Below are positions 8,483 to 18,253 of a DNA stretch of 64,000 nt, one piece after another. Every line of letters starts with the position of its first letter. Within the stretch, counting starts at the first letter, position 1. Where the stretch lies: contig JAFGIL010000020.1 in the NCBI GenBank assembly GCA_016929635.1, positions 1 to 64,000 of the forward strand, written 5' to 3'. The notes beneath the pieces were generated by a model that did not search any database, was not told the DNA's origin, and worked only from the letters and a program-made list of their open reading frames with translations. The DNA is from Endomicrobiales bacterium (GTDB lineage: Bacteria > Elusimicrobiota > Endomicrobiia > Endomicrobiales > JAFGIL01). Position numbers and translations under genes: made by a program.

Positions 8483-10154
8483 GTCTATGTTGTTAAATTT
8501 ACATATTAAAAACTATGCTTTAATAGATAATATGCACATTGACTTTACACCCGGGTTGAACATATTTACAGGTGAGACCGGGGCCGGGAAATCGATCATA
8601 ATTGAAGCACTTGGCTTGATATTGGGCGAGAGGGCCTCGGCACAGCTTATAAGAAAGGATGCAAACAGGTGTTTTATTACAGGTGAATTTGATCATTCAA
8701 AACTAAAAGGATTTAGTAAATATCTTGACGAGTTGGGATTGGATGATTCAAACAACGATACTCTAATCTTACGCAGGGAGATTGATGTAAGCGGTAAAAG
8801 CAGGGCGTTTATAAATGACTGCCCTGTTAGTTTATCAACTCTCTGCAGCGTAGGCGAATTGCTGGTTGATGTCCACGGCCAGCATGAACATCAGACGCTA
8901 ATAAAGAGCATGCATCAAAGACAATTGCTGGACAGGTTTGGGGATAATGAAGATTTAAAAGATGCGATTGGTAAAAAGTATCATCAGTGGAAAGAGCTTA
9001 TTGCCCAGAAAGAATCTTTCAAACTTTCCGAGCAGGAAAAGCAGAAGCTTATCGATTTATACGGTTTTCAGGTAAAAGAAATTGACGGAGCAAGATTAAC
9101 CCAGGGCGAAGAAGAGGAAATTGAGCAAATTCTTCCCAAACTTAAAAACGCGGAAAAGCTCAGAGAGATAAGCGAGCAGGCAAGCCAGTTCCTTGACTCT
9201 ATGGAAGGCTCTGTTTTAGAGAAGTTGAACAAAGTCCAGCAGATGCTTGAGAACATAAACAACGTATGCGGGTCTTTGGGGGAAACGTGTGAAAATTTGA
9301 AAACAGCATATTACCAGATAGAAGAGTGTGCAAAGGAAGTGGAGGATTTTAACGGCAATCTGGAATCAGATCCTGAAAGATTAAATGAGATACTCGGGAG
9401 ACAGGATATAATTTACAAGTTAAAGAAAAAATACGGGAAAACTATAGGTGAAATTCTTGAGTACCGTAAAAAAATTCATGATGAACTGTCTTTTATCTCA
9501 AACACCGAAGAAAATGAAAAGGAACTTAACAGCAGGATAGAAAAAGAGCAGAGGGAATTGTTTGATTTATGCAAAAAACTGAGCGCATCCAGGAAAAAAG
9601 CTGCTGAGAAAATAAGCGATGAGGTTGAAAAGCAGTTGTATGATTTAGGCATGAAAAAAGTGCGTTTCGTGGTGTCAGTTGAAAAAGAGCAGGAACCGAC
9701 CAGTGATGGCTGGGACAGGGTGGAGTTCATTTTTTCTGCAAATCCCGGAGAGGATTTAAAGCCTTTAAAGGATATTGCCTCAGGCGGAGAGATGTCGAGA
9801 GTTATGCTTGCCTTAAAAACAGTGTTAGCTAAAGCTGATAAGGTTCCTATATTGATCTTTGATGAAGTGGATGCTGGTATAGGAGGGCCGATGGGCCAGA
9901 CTGTAGGTAAAAAATTGAAAGATTTGTCGAAATCCCATCAGATTTTATGTATTACCCATCTGCCGCAGATAGCAGTATTTTCGAATCAGCATTTATCAGT
10001 AGTAAAAGAGCTTCAGAAAGGGCAGACTTATACATATATAAAGACATTATCAGAAAAAGAACATACTGAGGAGATTTCTCGTATGTTATCCGGGGAAAAA
10101 GTAACCACTACTGCACGCAAACACGCACAAGAACTTATTAAGCAAAGCAGGTAA
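8469..10154 (+). CDS. recN: DNA repair protein RecN
   Basis: SMC-like ATPase that gathers broken DNA ends in recombination repair. Walker A GETGAGKS (35-42), long coiled-coil arms in the middle, the ASGGEMSRVMLALK signature and Walker B ILIFDEVDAGIGG, with a later ITHLPQIA. 561 residues, the usual size. The GTG start overlaps nadK; family proteins normally begin MLLxLHIKNxALI, so the ATG at 8487 (residue 7) is the more likely true start. Confidence 0.95.
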   Translation: MNADKSMLLNLHIKNYALIDNMHIDFTPGLNIFTGETGAGKSIIIEALGLILGERASAQLIRKDANRCFITGEFDHSKLKGFSKYLDELGLDDSNNDTLILRREIDVSGKSRAFINDCPVSLSTLCSVGELLVDVHGQHEHQTLIKSMHQRQLLDRFGDNEDLKDAIGKKYHQWKELIAQKESFKLSEQEKQKLIDLYGFQVKEIDGARLTQGEEEEIEQILPKLKNAEKLREISEQASQFLDSMEGSVLEKLNKVQQMLENINNVCGSLGETCENLKTAYYQIEECAKEVEDFNGNLESDPERLNEILGRQDIIYKLKKKYGKTIGEILEYRKKIHDELSFISNTEENEKELNSRIEKEQRELFDLCKKLSASRKKAAEKISDEVEKQLYDLGMKKVRFVVSVEKEQEPTSDGWDRVEFIFSANPGEDLKPLKDIASGGEMSRVMLALKTVLAKADKVPILIFDEVDAGIGGPMGQTVGKKLKDLSKSHQILCITHLPQIAVFSNQHLSVVKELQKGQTYTYIKTLSEKEHTEEISRMLSGEKVTTTARKHAQELIKQSR

Positions 10155-10175
10155 TCCCTTCTTTTTTCAAGTTTT

Positions 10176-10204
10176 TGACATTTATCCTCTAAAGATGTAA
10201 AATA
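10176..10204 (+). promoter_or_regulatory. Sigma-70-type promoter of the kor operon (leaderless)
   Basis: TTGACA (10176-10181), 17 nt, TAAAAT (10199-10204). The expected transcription start falls at about 10211, on the ATG of korD at 10210, and there is no Shine-Dalgarno sequence. The transcript is therefore probably leaderless. Confidence 0.7.
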
Positions 10205-10209
10205 ATTAT

Positions 10210-10413
10210 ATGAGTAAAGTTAAAATTGAATCAGAAAAATGCAAAGGATGCTACCTTTGTATAGAGGTATGCCCTAAAAAATGCCTTGAAGTATCAAAGG
10301 AATTTAACAAAAAGGGATACCATCCGGTTGAGTTTGTTAATGATAAGGAATGTACCGGCTGCGGGTTTTGTTATCAGATTTGCCCTGAGGTATGTATAGA
10401 GGTTTATAAGTAA
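10210..10413 (+). CDS. korD: 2-oxoacid:ferredoxin oxidoreductase, ferredoxin-like delta subunit
   Basis: 67-residue protein with two [4Fe-4S] motifs, CKGCYLCIEVCPKKC and CTGCGFCYQICPEVC. It carries electrons from the catalytic subunits to ferredoxin. It is the first gene of a four-gene set in the order delta-alpha-beta-gamma, with no gap to korA. Confidence 0.92.
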   Translation: MSKVKIESEKCKGCYLCIEVCPKKCLEVSKEFNKKGYHPVEFVNDKECTGCGFCYQICPEVCIEVYK

Positions 10414-11469
10414 ATGGATAAAAATAAAATACTGATGAAAGGCAATATAGCTTTATGTGAAGGTGCGATTGCTGCGGGATGTCTGGCATATTTTGGATAT
10501 CCCATAACTCCGCAAAACGAAGTGCCTGCTCACATGTCCAAAAGAATGGTTGAGCTGAACAGAGTCTTTTTGCAGGCAGAGTCCGAGCTGGCAGCTGTTA
10601 ACATGGTTTTCGGGGCATCTTTAACCGGAACTCGGGCTATGACATCCTCTTCTTCTCCGGGAATTTCATTAAAACAGGAAGGCATATCGTACCTTGCAGG
10701 ATGCGAACTTCCGGCTGTAATTGCGAACGTACAGAGAGGCGGCCCGGGGTTGGGGAACATTGCAGGTTCACAATCTGATTATTTTCAGACAACAAAAGGT
10801 GGGGGGCACGGGGATTACAGGACAATTACTTTGGCACCTTTTTCTGTACAGGAGATGTATGATTTTACATACCAGGCGTTTAATTTAGCCGAGAAATACA
10901 GGAATCCTGTTATGATTTTATCTGACGGCGTGGTTGGCCAGATGATGGAACCTGTTGTTATAAGGCAGGATAAACCTCAAAAACAAAAACATAACAGAAG
11001 CTGGGTTTTGGATGGCTGCAAAAACAGAAAACCCAGGTTAATCAGGTCGCTTCTTATGGCAGAGGGAGCGTTGGAGGAATTCAATTGGAAATTAAAGAAG
11101 AAGTACGATGAGATAAGAAAAAATGAGATTAGAGTTGAAACCCAGGATATAGAAGACGCGGATATCATATTAGTTGCTTTTGGTATTGCTGCACGGGTGG
11201 CAAAGGCAGCTATGAAGCAGGCAAGGTCTGAGGGCATCAAAGTAGGATATATAAGACCTATAACCCTTTGGCCGTTTCCTGAAAATGTAATAAGAGACGC
11301 GGCTAGAGGAAAAAGAAAATTTTTGGTGGCAGAGATGAATTTAGGGCAGATGGTAGAAGATGTCCGTCTGGCAGTTGAAGGTAAGTGCCCGGTTGATTTC
11401 CTGGGAAGGCCAGGCGGCGGTTTGATAAATCAGGAAGAACTTTTAAACAAGATACGGAGCCTGAAATAA
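10414..11469 (+). CDS. korA: 2-oxoacid:ferredoxin oxidoreductase alpha subunit
   Basis: Subunit of the CoA-dependent enzyme that decarboxylates a 2-oxoacid to acyl-CoA with reduction of ferredoxin. 351 residues: the N-terminal pyrimidine-binding domain has GNIALCEGAIAAGC and FGYPITPQNEV; a Rossmann-like C-terminal half includes DIILVAFGIAARV. The ATG directly follows the korD stop. The substrate (2-oxoglutarate or branched-chain/aryl 2-oxoacids) cannot be decided from sequence alone. Confidence 0.92.
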   Translation: MDKNKILMKGNIALCEGAIAAGCLAYFGYPITPQNEVPAHMSKRMVELNRVFLQAESELAAVNMVFGASLTGTRAMTSSSSPGISLKQEGISYLAGCELPAVIANVQRGGPGLGNIAGSQSDYFQTTKGGGHGDYRTITLAPFSVQEMYDFTYQAFNLAEKYRNPVMILSDGVVGQMMEPVVIRQDKPQKQKHNRSWVLDGCKNRKPRLIRSLLMAEGALEEFNWKLKKKYDEIRKNEIRVETQDIEDADIILVAFGIAARVAKAAMKQARSEGIKVGYIRPITLWPFPENVIRDAARGKRKFLVAEMNLGQMVEDVRLAVEGKCPVDFLGRPGGGLINQEELLNKIRSLK

Positions 11470-11472
11470 ATT

Positions 11473-12207
11473 ATGAATAAAATATTATCTAGACCAGAAT
11501 CTTTAACCTTGATTCAACACTCGTACTGTCCCGGATGCGGGCATGGAATAATACACAGGATAATAGCTGAATGTATAGATGAACTAGGGGTGAGGGAGAA
11601 AACCATAGGGATTGCCCCTGTGGGATGCGCGGTTTTTGCATACGATTATTTCAATTTTGATGTAACGGAAGCTGCTCACGGCAGACCCCCTGCAGTGGCA
11701 ACCGGGATTAAAAGAGTTTTACCTGATAGAGTTGTATTTACTTATCAGGGTGACGGTGATTTGGCTGCTATCGGGACGAACGAGACAGTGCACGCCGCAA
11801 ACAGAAGTGAAAATATAACTGTCATATTTGTTAATAATGCCGTATATGGGATGACAGGCGGGCAGATGGCCCCTACAACCATAGAAAAACAGAAAACAGC
11901 TACGACTCCTTTCGGAAGGGACATTAAAAGAGACGGGTATCCGTTAAAAGTGTGTGAGCTGCTGGCTGCGACCGGAGGTGCTGTCTATTTGGAGAGGGTT
12001 GCTGTAAACAATATTAAAAACATAATGAAAACCAGGAAAGCAATAAAAAAAGCATTTCAGAATCAGATAGATAATAAAGGATTCTCCTTGGTTGAGGTGC
12101 TTTCTCAATGCCCGGTAAACTGGGGTATGACTCCCAAAGAGTCAGTCAAATGGATGGATGACGTTTTTGTAAAGCATTTTCCATTAGGCGTGTATAAGGA
12201 TATTTAA
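11473..12207 (+). CDS. korB: 2-oxoacid:ferredoxin oxidoreductase beta subunit (TPP-binding)
   Basis: Binds thiamine pyrophosphate. 244 residues with CPGCGHG near residue 19, the TPP motif GDGDLAAIGTNE followed by NNAVYGMTGGQ, and a late cysteine (SQCPVNWGM). It lies 3 nt after korA and immediately before korC, within one operon. Confidence 0.93.
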   Translation: MNKILSRPESLTLIQHSYCPGCGHGIIHRIIAECIDELGVREKTIGIAPVGCAVFAYDYFNFDVTEAAHGRPPAVATGIKRVLPDRVVFTYQGDGDLAAIGTNETVHAANRSENITVIFVNNAVYGMTGGQMAPTTIEKQKTATTPFGRDIKRDGYPLKVCELLAATGGAVYLERVAVNNIKNIMKTRKAIKKAFQNQIDNKGFSLVEVLSQCPVNWGMTPKESVKWMDDVFVKHFPLGVYKDI

Positions 12208-12747
12208 ATGCAGGAAGAAATTATAATTGCTGGTTTCGGCGGACAGGGCGTACTTTTTGCGGGCATGCTTCTTGCTCAGGCTGCCGTTGAAGAAGACAAA
12301 AAAACAACGTGGTTTCCTTCTTACGGGGCGGAGATGAGGGGAGGCACTGCTAATTCAACTGTAATAATATCTGATGACGAGATAGGATCTCCTGTAGTTG
12401 TTCATCCTTCAACATTAATAGCTTTAAATGAGCCTTCTCTAAAAAAGTTTTCATCCAGAATGAAAAAAGGTTCTCTTATAATCTTTAATTCTTCTCTGGT
12501 AAAGGAGAAAGTAGAGTTTCCGGGAATAAAAACGGTTGGAATACCTGCAACAGAGATAGCAGACAGGCAAATTGGCAATGTTAAAACAGCAAATCTTGTG
12601 GCTGTCGGAGCCTATTTAAAACAAAGAGGAATTCTGAAGTTGGGCAGCTCTAAAGCTGCCTGTGAAAAAGTTTTGAAAAACAAAGAATCATTAATAAAAT
12701 TAAACCAGAAAGCACTTGAGTCGGGATATAACTTTGATGGTAAGTAA
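12208..12747 (+). CDS. korC: 2-oxoacid:ferredoxin oxidoreductase gamma subunit
   Basis: 179 residues. The N-terminal Rossmann motif GFGGQGVLFAGMLLAQAA and the PSYGAEMRGGTANS stretch are diagnostic of the gamma chain. It completes the korDABC set and starts right after the korB stop. The four-subunit form suggests an anaerobic or microaerophilic metabolism in which reduced ferredoxin matters. Confidence 0.92.
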   Translation: MQEEIIIAGFGGQGVLFAGMLLAQAAVEEDKKTTWFPSYGAEMRGGTANSTVIISDDEIGSPVVVHPSTLIALNEPSLKKFSSRMKKGSLIIFNSSLVKEKVEFPGIKTVGIPATEIADRQIGNVKTANLVAVGAYLKQRGILKLGSSKAACEKVLKNKESLIKLNQKALESGYNFDGK

Positions 12748-12759
12748 GGAGAAAACTAA

Positions 12760-13215
12760 ATGAAAATAAGACCTGCAAAAATAAAGGATGCAAAAGCAAT
12801 ACATACACTGGTTAATTACTATGCGCAGAAAAGAGAGATGCTTGCAAGGCCTTTAAGCGAGATTTATGAGAACATACAGGAGTTTGTTGTAGCCGAGGAA
12901 AAAAGCAGGGTTGTGGGCTGCTGTGCTCTTCATGTATCATGGGAAGACCTGGCTGAGGTTAAGGCATTGGCTGTCGACGAAAAATATCAAAAAAAGGGAG
13001 TTGGCAAGAAACTCGTCCAAGCATGCCATAAAATCAGCGGCAAACTTGGCATTAAGAAAATATTTGCCTTAACTTTTAAACCGAAATTCTTTTTGAAACT
13101 TAAATACTACAAAATATCGAGAAATAAATTGCCGCATAAAGTATGGGGGGAGTGTATAAGGTGTCCTTTTTTTCCGGATTGCGGAGAAGTGCCTCTTATG
13201 ATAGAGATAAAATAG
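12760..13215 (+). CDS. GNAT N-acetyltransferase, N-acetylglutamate-synthase-like
   Basis: 151 residues. The acetyl-CoA loop is in AVDEKYQKKGVGKKLV (about residues 71-86). The pattern GCCALHVSWEDLAEVKALAV and the cysteine-rich tail ECIRCPFFPDC match short ArgA-like GNAT proteins that make N-acetylglutamate for arginine synthesis. There is no amino-acid kinase domain and no arginine gene next to it, so the substrate is inferred. It follows korC by 12 nt and converges on glyS. Confidence 0.75.
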   Translation: MKIRPAKIKDAKAIHTLVNYYAQKREMLARPLSEIYENIQEFVVAEEKSRVVGCCALHVSWEDLAEVKALAVDEKYQKKGVGKKLVQACHKISGKLGIKKIFALTFKPKFFLKLKYYKISRNKLPHKVWGECIRCPFFPDCGEVPLMIEIK

Positions 13216-13228
13216 ATTGTGGCAGGGT

Positions 13229-15310
13229 TTATTGCAGAAGCGAAAAGTCCAGAATATTAAAAAATATACTTTTGATATAGTTAAGTAACGCAAGCCTGTT
13301 TGAGCGCAAATCAACGTCATCAACCATCACCATCACCTTATCGAAAAAGTTGTCCACGTCCGGTTTTAAGCTTACCATTTTTTTCATAACTTCTATGTAT
13401 TCTTTATTGTTCAGGGCTGATTTGACTTCAGACTCAATTTTTTTAGCGTTGTTATAAAGTATTTTTTCAGTCTCTTCTTTCAACAGTGCTTCGTTAACTG
13501 TAGCCGGTATAGTGATATTATTCTTTTTAGCTTGTTTCAGTATATTTGCAGACCTTTTAAACGCTGTCGCAAGAGGTTCAAAGTCCGGCATTTTACGTAT
13601 GTCTTTTAATGCTTTAAGTCGCATTTCCACATCCGAGAGGTCTTCGAAGCCGCAGGTTAAAATGGCTCTGACCTCGTCAAATTTGTATCCGTCATTTTCG
13701 AGTATGTTTTCCAGGCGCTGCCTGAAGAAATCTGAAACCTGGTCTTTTGCCATAATATTTTTCTGTAAATTCTGAGGCAGGCAGGAAAATGCTTTATCTA
13801 TAATACCCTTTAGTTTTATGGGAAGTTTATTTTCTTTTATGATCCTTAAAATACCTATAGCTATCCTGCGCAGGCCATAAGGGTCAGCAGAACCGCTTGG
13901 TATGCAGCCAATAGTGAAATCCGCGACCAATGTATCGATTTTGTCTGACAGGGATACTATTTTACCCATATTTGATTCAGGTAATTTGCTTTCAGATGTT
14001 AGGGGCCAGTAATGCTCTTCAATAGATTTGCTTATATTCTTGTCCTCATCATATACTTCGGAGTAAATACGCCCTATAGTACCCTGCAATTCCGGATATT
14101 CGAAAACCATTTCAGTAACTAAATCTGCTTTTGATAATTCGCAAGCTTTCTCCAAATTACTGCTTTCAACCTTATCTTCCATTAAATCGTTGATGTAGCC
14201 GGCAATTTGTTTAATCCTGACTATTTTTTCATATATAGTTCCCAGTTTTTCATGGAATATCACGCCTTTTAATTTCTCCACCTTGTTAATCAGTTTGATG
14301 CGTGTATCCTGGTGAAAGAAAAATTCCGCATCAGCTAATCTTGCCGATAATACACGTTCATATCCTTCCTTGACGATGTTCTGATTCTCGGAAATTCCGT
14401 TTCTAATGCCTATAAAACTGTTAATCAGGCGCCCTTTATTATCTGCTATTGGGAAATATTTCTGTTTTTTCTGCATGCAGTTAATTAATATTTCCTGGGG
14501 TAATTTTAAATACTTCTCGTCAAAATTACCAAGTATCGCAACCGGATGTTCGACCAGATAATTAACCTCATCTAATAAGGATTCCTCGATTAAAGCATTC
14601 CCTTTTACTCTTTTTGCGGATGTTTCAATAATCTTTTTTAGTATTGTTTTTCTTTCTTTCTGGTCTATTAATACACAGTTATTTCTGAGGGATGAAACAT
14701 AGCGGTCCGCAGAACTTATAGTAATCTTCTTGGAGCTGATTGTATGAAGTCCGTAAGTAAAATTTGATGTTTTAACCTGTGCAATTGAAAATTTTATAAC
14801 TTTATCACCGTATAATGCGATGATTGTGCGTATTGGGCGTGCAAATTTAAAATTCGAAGGCTCCCAGACCATGCTTTTCGGAAAAGAGATTTTACTGATA
14901 ATTTCAGGTAATATTAACCTCAGTATGTTTTCGGACTTTTCTCCGGGAATGTTTTTTCTTACGCATAGGTATTCGCCTTTTTCTGTTTTTTTAACAACCA
15001 GATTATCTGCATTTACATTGTGTTTAGATGCAAAGCCCAGTGCGGCAGCGGTAAAGTTACCATTTTTATCTTTGCCGATCTTTAACGTCGGGCCGAGGTG
15101 CTCTTCATTCCTGTCCTGAGATTTTTCGTTCAGTTTTTCTATTAGTAAGCTTAGACGTCGAGGGGTTCCGAGCATCTTTATATCTTTATAAGCTACCATT
15201 TTAGATTCGAGCGCATTTTTGATCAGGTCGTGAAGTTGTTTTATTGCAGGATCAATGTAGGAAGAAGGAATTTCTTCGGTTCCTATTTCTAAAAGTAAGT
15301 TTTTAGGCAT
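13229..15310 (-). CDS. glyS: Glycyl-tRNA synthetase beta subunit
   Basis: 693 residues, typical for the beta chain of the alpha2beta2 enzyme that charges tRNA-Gly. It starts [18 protein letters not shown], contains [10 protein letters not shown], and ends in a helical anticodon-binding (DALR-like) domain. It overlaps glyQ by 8 nt, which suggests translational coupling. Confidence 0.96.
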   Translation of the reverse strand: MPKNLLLEIGTEEIPSSYIDPAIKQLHDLIKNALESKMVAYKDIKMLGTPRRLSLLIEKLNEKSQDRNEEHLGPTLKIGKDKNGNFTAAALGFASKHNVNADNLVVKKTEKGEYLCVRKNIPGEKSENILRLILPEIISKISFPKSMVWEPSNFKFARPIRTIIALYGDKVIKFSIAQVKTSNFTYGLHTISSKKITISSADRYVSSLRNNCVLIDQKERKTILKKIIETSAKRVKGNALIEESLLDEVNYLVEHPVAILGNFDEKYLKLPQEILINCMQKKQKYFPIADNKGRLINSFIGIRNGISENQNIVKEGYERVLSARLADAEFFFHQDTRIKLINKVEKLKGVIFHEKLGTIYEKIVRIKQIAGYINDLMEDKVESSNLEKACELSKADLVTEMVFEYPELQGTIGRIYSEVYDEDKNISKSIEEHYWPLTSESKLPESNMGKIVSLSDKIDTLVADFTIGCIPSGSADPYGLRRIAIGILRIIKENKLPIKLKGIIDKAFSCLPQNLQKNIMAKDQVSDFFRQRLENILENDGYKFDEVRAILTCGFEDLSDVEMRLKALKDIRKMPDFEPLATAFKRSANILKQAKKNNITIPATVNEALLKEETEKILYNNAKKIESEVKSALNNKEYIEVMKKMVSLKPDVDNFFDKVMVMVDDVDLRSNRLALLNYIKSIFFNILDFSLLQ

Positions 15311-16172
15311 AGTTTTTGTCCTTTTTATCTGTATTTACTAGATTTAAATAATCTTCAGCTACTCTACGCGCTAGATTTCTTACACGGCCGATATATGATG
15401 TTCGCTCAGATACCGAAATAGACCCTCTTGCATCCAACAGATTAAATATATGTGAGCATTTCATTACCGCATCATATGCAGGAAGTACTATATTTTTCTC
15501 CAGCAGCCTTTTTGCTTCATTTTCCCAATCGTTAAAATGCTGGCGTAACATCTCTATATTTGATTCTTCAAAATTATAACGTGACCATTGGCGTTCGTCT
15601 TCAAGGTGCACCTGGCCGTAGGTAACATCAGGTGTCCAGAGTATATCGTATACATTATCCTTTTTCTGTGAGTACATGCATAAGCGTTCCAAGCCGTAAG
15701 TTATTTCAACAGAAATAGGGTCTAAATTTATATTACCTACCTGCTGAAAGTATGTAAATTGGGTTATCTCCATTCCATCCAGCCAGACTTCCCATCCAAG
15801 ACCCCATGCGCCCAGAGTAGGCGATTCCCAGTCATCTTCCACAAAACGTATGTCATGTTTTTTAGGATCAAGCCCGATTGCTTTAAGGCTGTTCAGATAA
15901 AGTTGCTGAATGTTTGCAGGTGCTGGTTTTAATATAACCTGATATTGATAATAATGCTGAAGACGATTGGGATTTTCTCCGTATCTGCCGTCAGTAGGTC
16001 TGCGTGAAGGCTCAACATAAGCAACAGCCCATGGATCAGGCCCAAGGCATTTTAAAAATGTTGCAGGATTGAATGTGCCTGCGCCTTTTTCCAAATCATA
16101 TGGCTGCCAGATTAGGCATCCCTGTTTTGCCCAGAATTTTTCAAGCGTTAAAATAATTTCCTGAAAGGTCAT
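15303..16172 (-). CDS. glyQ: Glycyl-tRNA synthetase alpha subunit
   Basis: 289 residues; the catalytic alpha chain of the bacterial-type class II Gly[23 protein letters not shown], the motif-2 region around [16 protein letters not shown], and [17 protein letters not shown] are strongly conserved. It overlaps recO by 32 nt and glyS by 8 nt in one minus-strand operon. Confidence 0.97.
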   Translation of the reverse strand: MTFQEIILTLEKFWAKQGCLIWQPYDLEKGAGTFNPATFLKCLGPDPWAVAYVEPSRRPTDGRYGENPNRLQHYYQYQVILKPAPANIQQLYLNSLKAIGLDPKKHDIRFVEDDWESPTLGAWGLGWEVWLDGMEITQFTYFQQVGNINLDPISVEITYGLERLCMYSQKKDNVYDILWTPDVTYGQVHLEDERQWSRYNFEESNIEMLRQHFNDWENEAKRLLEKNIVLPAYDAVMKCSHIFNLLDARGSISVSERTSYIGRVRNLARRVAEDYLNLVNTDKKDKNYA

Positions 16173-16842
16173 AGATGTTTCTCCTGTTTACTTTTTGCAG
16201 AAATTTTATTGTAGCTAAGGGTCTGGGTAGGTAAAAATTAAGATAATTATTTAGATATTTCATTATTCTATTCTGTGATTCTTCTTCAAAATTTCTCATT
16301 TTGTCGATATCTTTTCCGGAAAGAGTAGCTAACCGCTTAATAGTATCCCTTTCTTTGGAATTCATGTTAAAATTTTCTTTTTTTAGATATTCCGTAAAAC
16401 TATATCCTGATAGTTTCAGGAACCTTAAAGTAAAAGCAATAAAAATACGCCAGGGGTTTTTGACCTGCTCAAGATATTTGAGTGTTTTACAAAGTAATTC
16501 ATACTTTAACTTATTTTCAGAGCGAAACGGCGTCAGTTTGTCGCAAATTTCAATGCAACATTGAGCTATAGTTAGTTTTCGCCAGTCATTTTTTATTTCA
16601 GAAAAATTGTCCAATATTTTTGCCCCGGTTATTTTGGCACGGGAGTTAGGAGTAGTCAGATATATCATGAACTCACTTTCTGTCAGAGGTTCCGTGGCGC
16701 TTGATAACTTTGCCGTAATTTTTTTGGCTCCCGGAGCGGTTGCAACAATTTTACCCCACTTATTGGTATAAATGGTTAACTGTTTATCGGCTTCAGAAGA
16801 AATTTTTGTTTGTAAAACTAAACCATTTAAGCGATAATACAT
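16141..16842 (-). CDS. recO: DNA repair protein RecO
   Basis: Mediator of RecFOR recombination that helps load RecA on SSB-coated DNA. 233 residues: the N-terminal OB fold starts [21 protein letters not shown], and a helical C-terminal part follows. The cysteine zinc-finger found in many RecO proteins is absent; this is known in other lineages. Its place before glyQS is seen in several phyla. Confidence 0.88.
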   Translation of the reverse strand: MYYRLNGLVLQTKISSEADKQLTIYTNKWGKIVATAPGAKKITAKLSSATEPLTESEFMIYLTTPNSRAKITGAKILDNFSEIKNDWRKLTIAQCCIEICDKLTPFRSENKLKYELLCKTLKYLEQVKNPWRIFIAFTLRFLKLSGYSFTEYLKKENFNMNSKERDTIKRLATLSGKDIDKMRNFEEESQNRIMKYLNNYLNFYLPRPLATIKFLQKVNRRNIYDLSGNYFNA

Positions 16843-16845
16843 ATT

Positions 16846-18252
16846 TTATTGTAAAGTCTGTAGTTGAGGTAATAGTAACTGTGCTATTTTAAAATATATA
16901 ATTAAACCTATAACATCAACAATAGTTGTAGTTACCGGTCCGGCTAAAGATGCCGGATCTAACCCGATTTTTTTGGAAAGAAGAGGGAGTGTAATACCTG
17001 TAGTTATTGCAAGTAGAATTAATACACACATACTTAAGCCAACTACAAAAGCAACAAGCCAACCCTCACCAATAAAAAAAGCTCTTCCGAAAGATACGAT
17101 ACCGACTAGAAATGCCATTATTATTGCGGCAAAAATTTCCACTTTAATAATGCGCCATACGTTGTTGAAACTTACATCCCCGGTGGCAATTCCTCTTATT
17201 ATGGTTATAGAGGTTTGTGTTCCCGCATTTCCTCCTGTGCCCAGGAGCATAGGAATAAAGAATGTTAAAGACACAACGGTTGCAAGGGCGGTTTCAAAGG
17301 TTTGCAGCACTGTAGCTGATAGAAAATTCATAATAAGAAGAAAAATGAGCCAGCCAACACGCCGTTTCACAAGAGAAAATGGAGTTGCTGTAGTATAATC
17401 AATTTCCTTACCTTCTTCCGGCGTCATCATTCCGATTTCGTAGATTTGCTTTGTGTCCAGTTTATGAATAATGTCTACCACATCGTCTATAACGATAGTA
17501 CCAATAAGACGGTTGTCTTTGTCAATAACAGGTGCAACAGTCAGGTCGTATTTTGTAAAAAGCTTGGCAACCGAATCCTGGTCATTTTTGGGTTTAATTT
17601 TAATTAAGTTTACCGGGTTCATAACTTCGGAGATTCTGATATCAGGAGGCAGGGCAATCAGTTTTCTTAGAGTCACGCCTCCGAGAAGTTTTCCTTCATT
17701 ATCAGTTACATAAAATGCATACAAATTTTCGACTCTTCGCAGCCTGGAAAGCCTTTGTACTTTTTCCAAAGCTTGCTTGGCTGTCATTTCCGGTTTCAAA
17801 TCGATGAAATCCGTATTCATTAAATACCCCGCGGAATCTTCGGGAAATTTTAAAATCTTTTCAACCTTATCTACCTCATCTTTTTTCATCAGAGACATTA
17901 ATTTTTTAACGGTTCTCTGGGGGAGGTTGTGAAAAAGTTTAGCTTTTTCATCAGACGCCATCTCATCCAGAACCTGTCCCAGGGATCCGTCTTCAAGTTT
18001 ACCCAATAAAATTTCCTGATCCACTAAATCCAGTTCCTCAAAAACTTCTACCGCCCTGGTCGGTTCCAGCAGTTTAAACAGCAGTAATTTTTCCTCATCG
18101 CTGAAGTTAAACCACAACTCTGCCAGGTCAATCGGATACATATCTTCCAATAGTTCTTTTAATCCGGAAAAATCTTTTGCTTTTATAAGATTTTGTATTT
18201 CCGGCAAGAATAATGTCCACGATTGGATATTTTTATTTATTTTTTGATTCAC
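16846..18252 (-). CDS. mgtE: Magnesium transporter MgtE
   Basis: 468 residues: N-terminal superhelical domain (about 1-130), a tandem CBS pair (about 135-255), and five transmembrane helices at the C-terminus with the conserved GGNAGTQTSITIIRG and DPASLAGPVTTTIVDVIGL. The CBS and N domains gate the channel in response to cytosolic Mg2+. It lies 1 nt after a CNNM gene, so three Mg-related proteins are co-transcribed. Confidence 0.95.
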   Translation of the reverse strand: MNQKINKNIQSWTLFLPEIQNLIKAKDFSGLKELLEDMYPIDLAELWFNFSDEEKLLLFKLLEPTRAVEVFEELDLVDQEILLGKLEDGSLGQVLDEMASDEKAKLFHNLPQRTVKKLMSLMKKDEVDKVEKILKFPEDSAGYLMNTDFIDLKPEMTAKQALEKVQRLSRLRRVENLYAFYVTDNEGKLLGGVTLRKLIALPPDIRISEVMNPVNLIKIKPKNDQDSVAKLFTKYDLTVAPVIDKDNRLIGTIVIDDVVDIIHKLDTKQIYEIGMMTPEEGKEIDYTTATPFSLVKRRVGWLIFLLIMNFLSATVLQTFETALATVVSLTFFIPMLLGTGGNAGTQTSITIIRGIATGDVSFNNVWRIIKVEIFAAIIMAFLVGIVSFGRAFFIGEGWLVAFVVGLSMCVLILLAITTGITLPLLSKKIGLDPASLAGPVTTTIVDVIGLIIYFKIAQLLLPQLQTLQ

Positions 18253-18253
18253 T

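Noticed and set aside
16141-16172. Frameshift or mis-annotation because recO and glyQ overlap by 32 nt
   Set aside because: Both ends match the expected family ends (glyQ starts [17 protein letters not shown]), so the overlap seems real.
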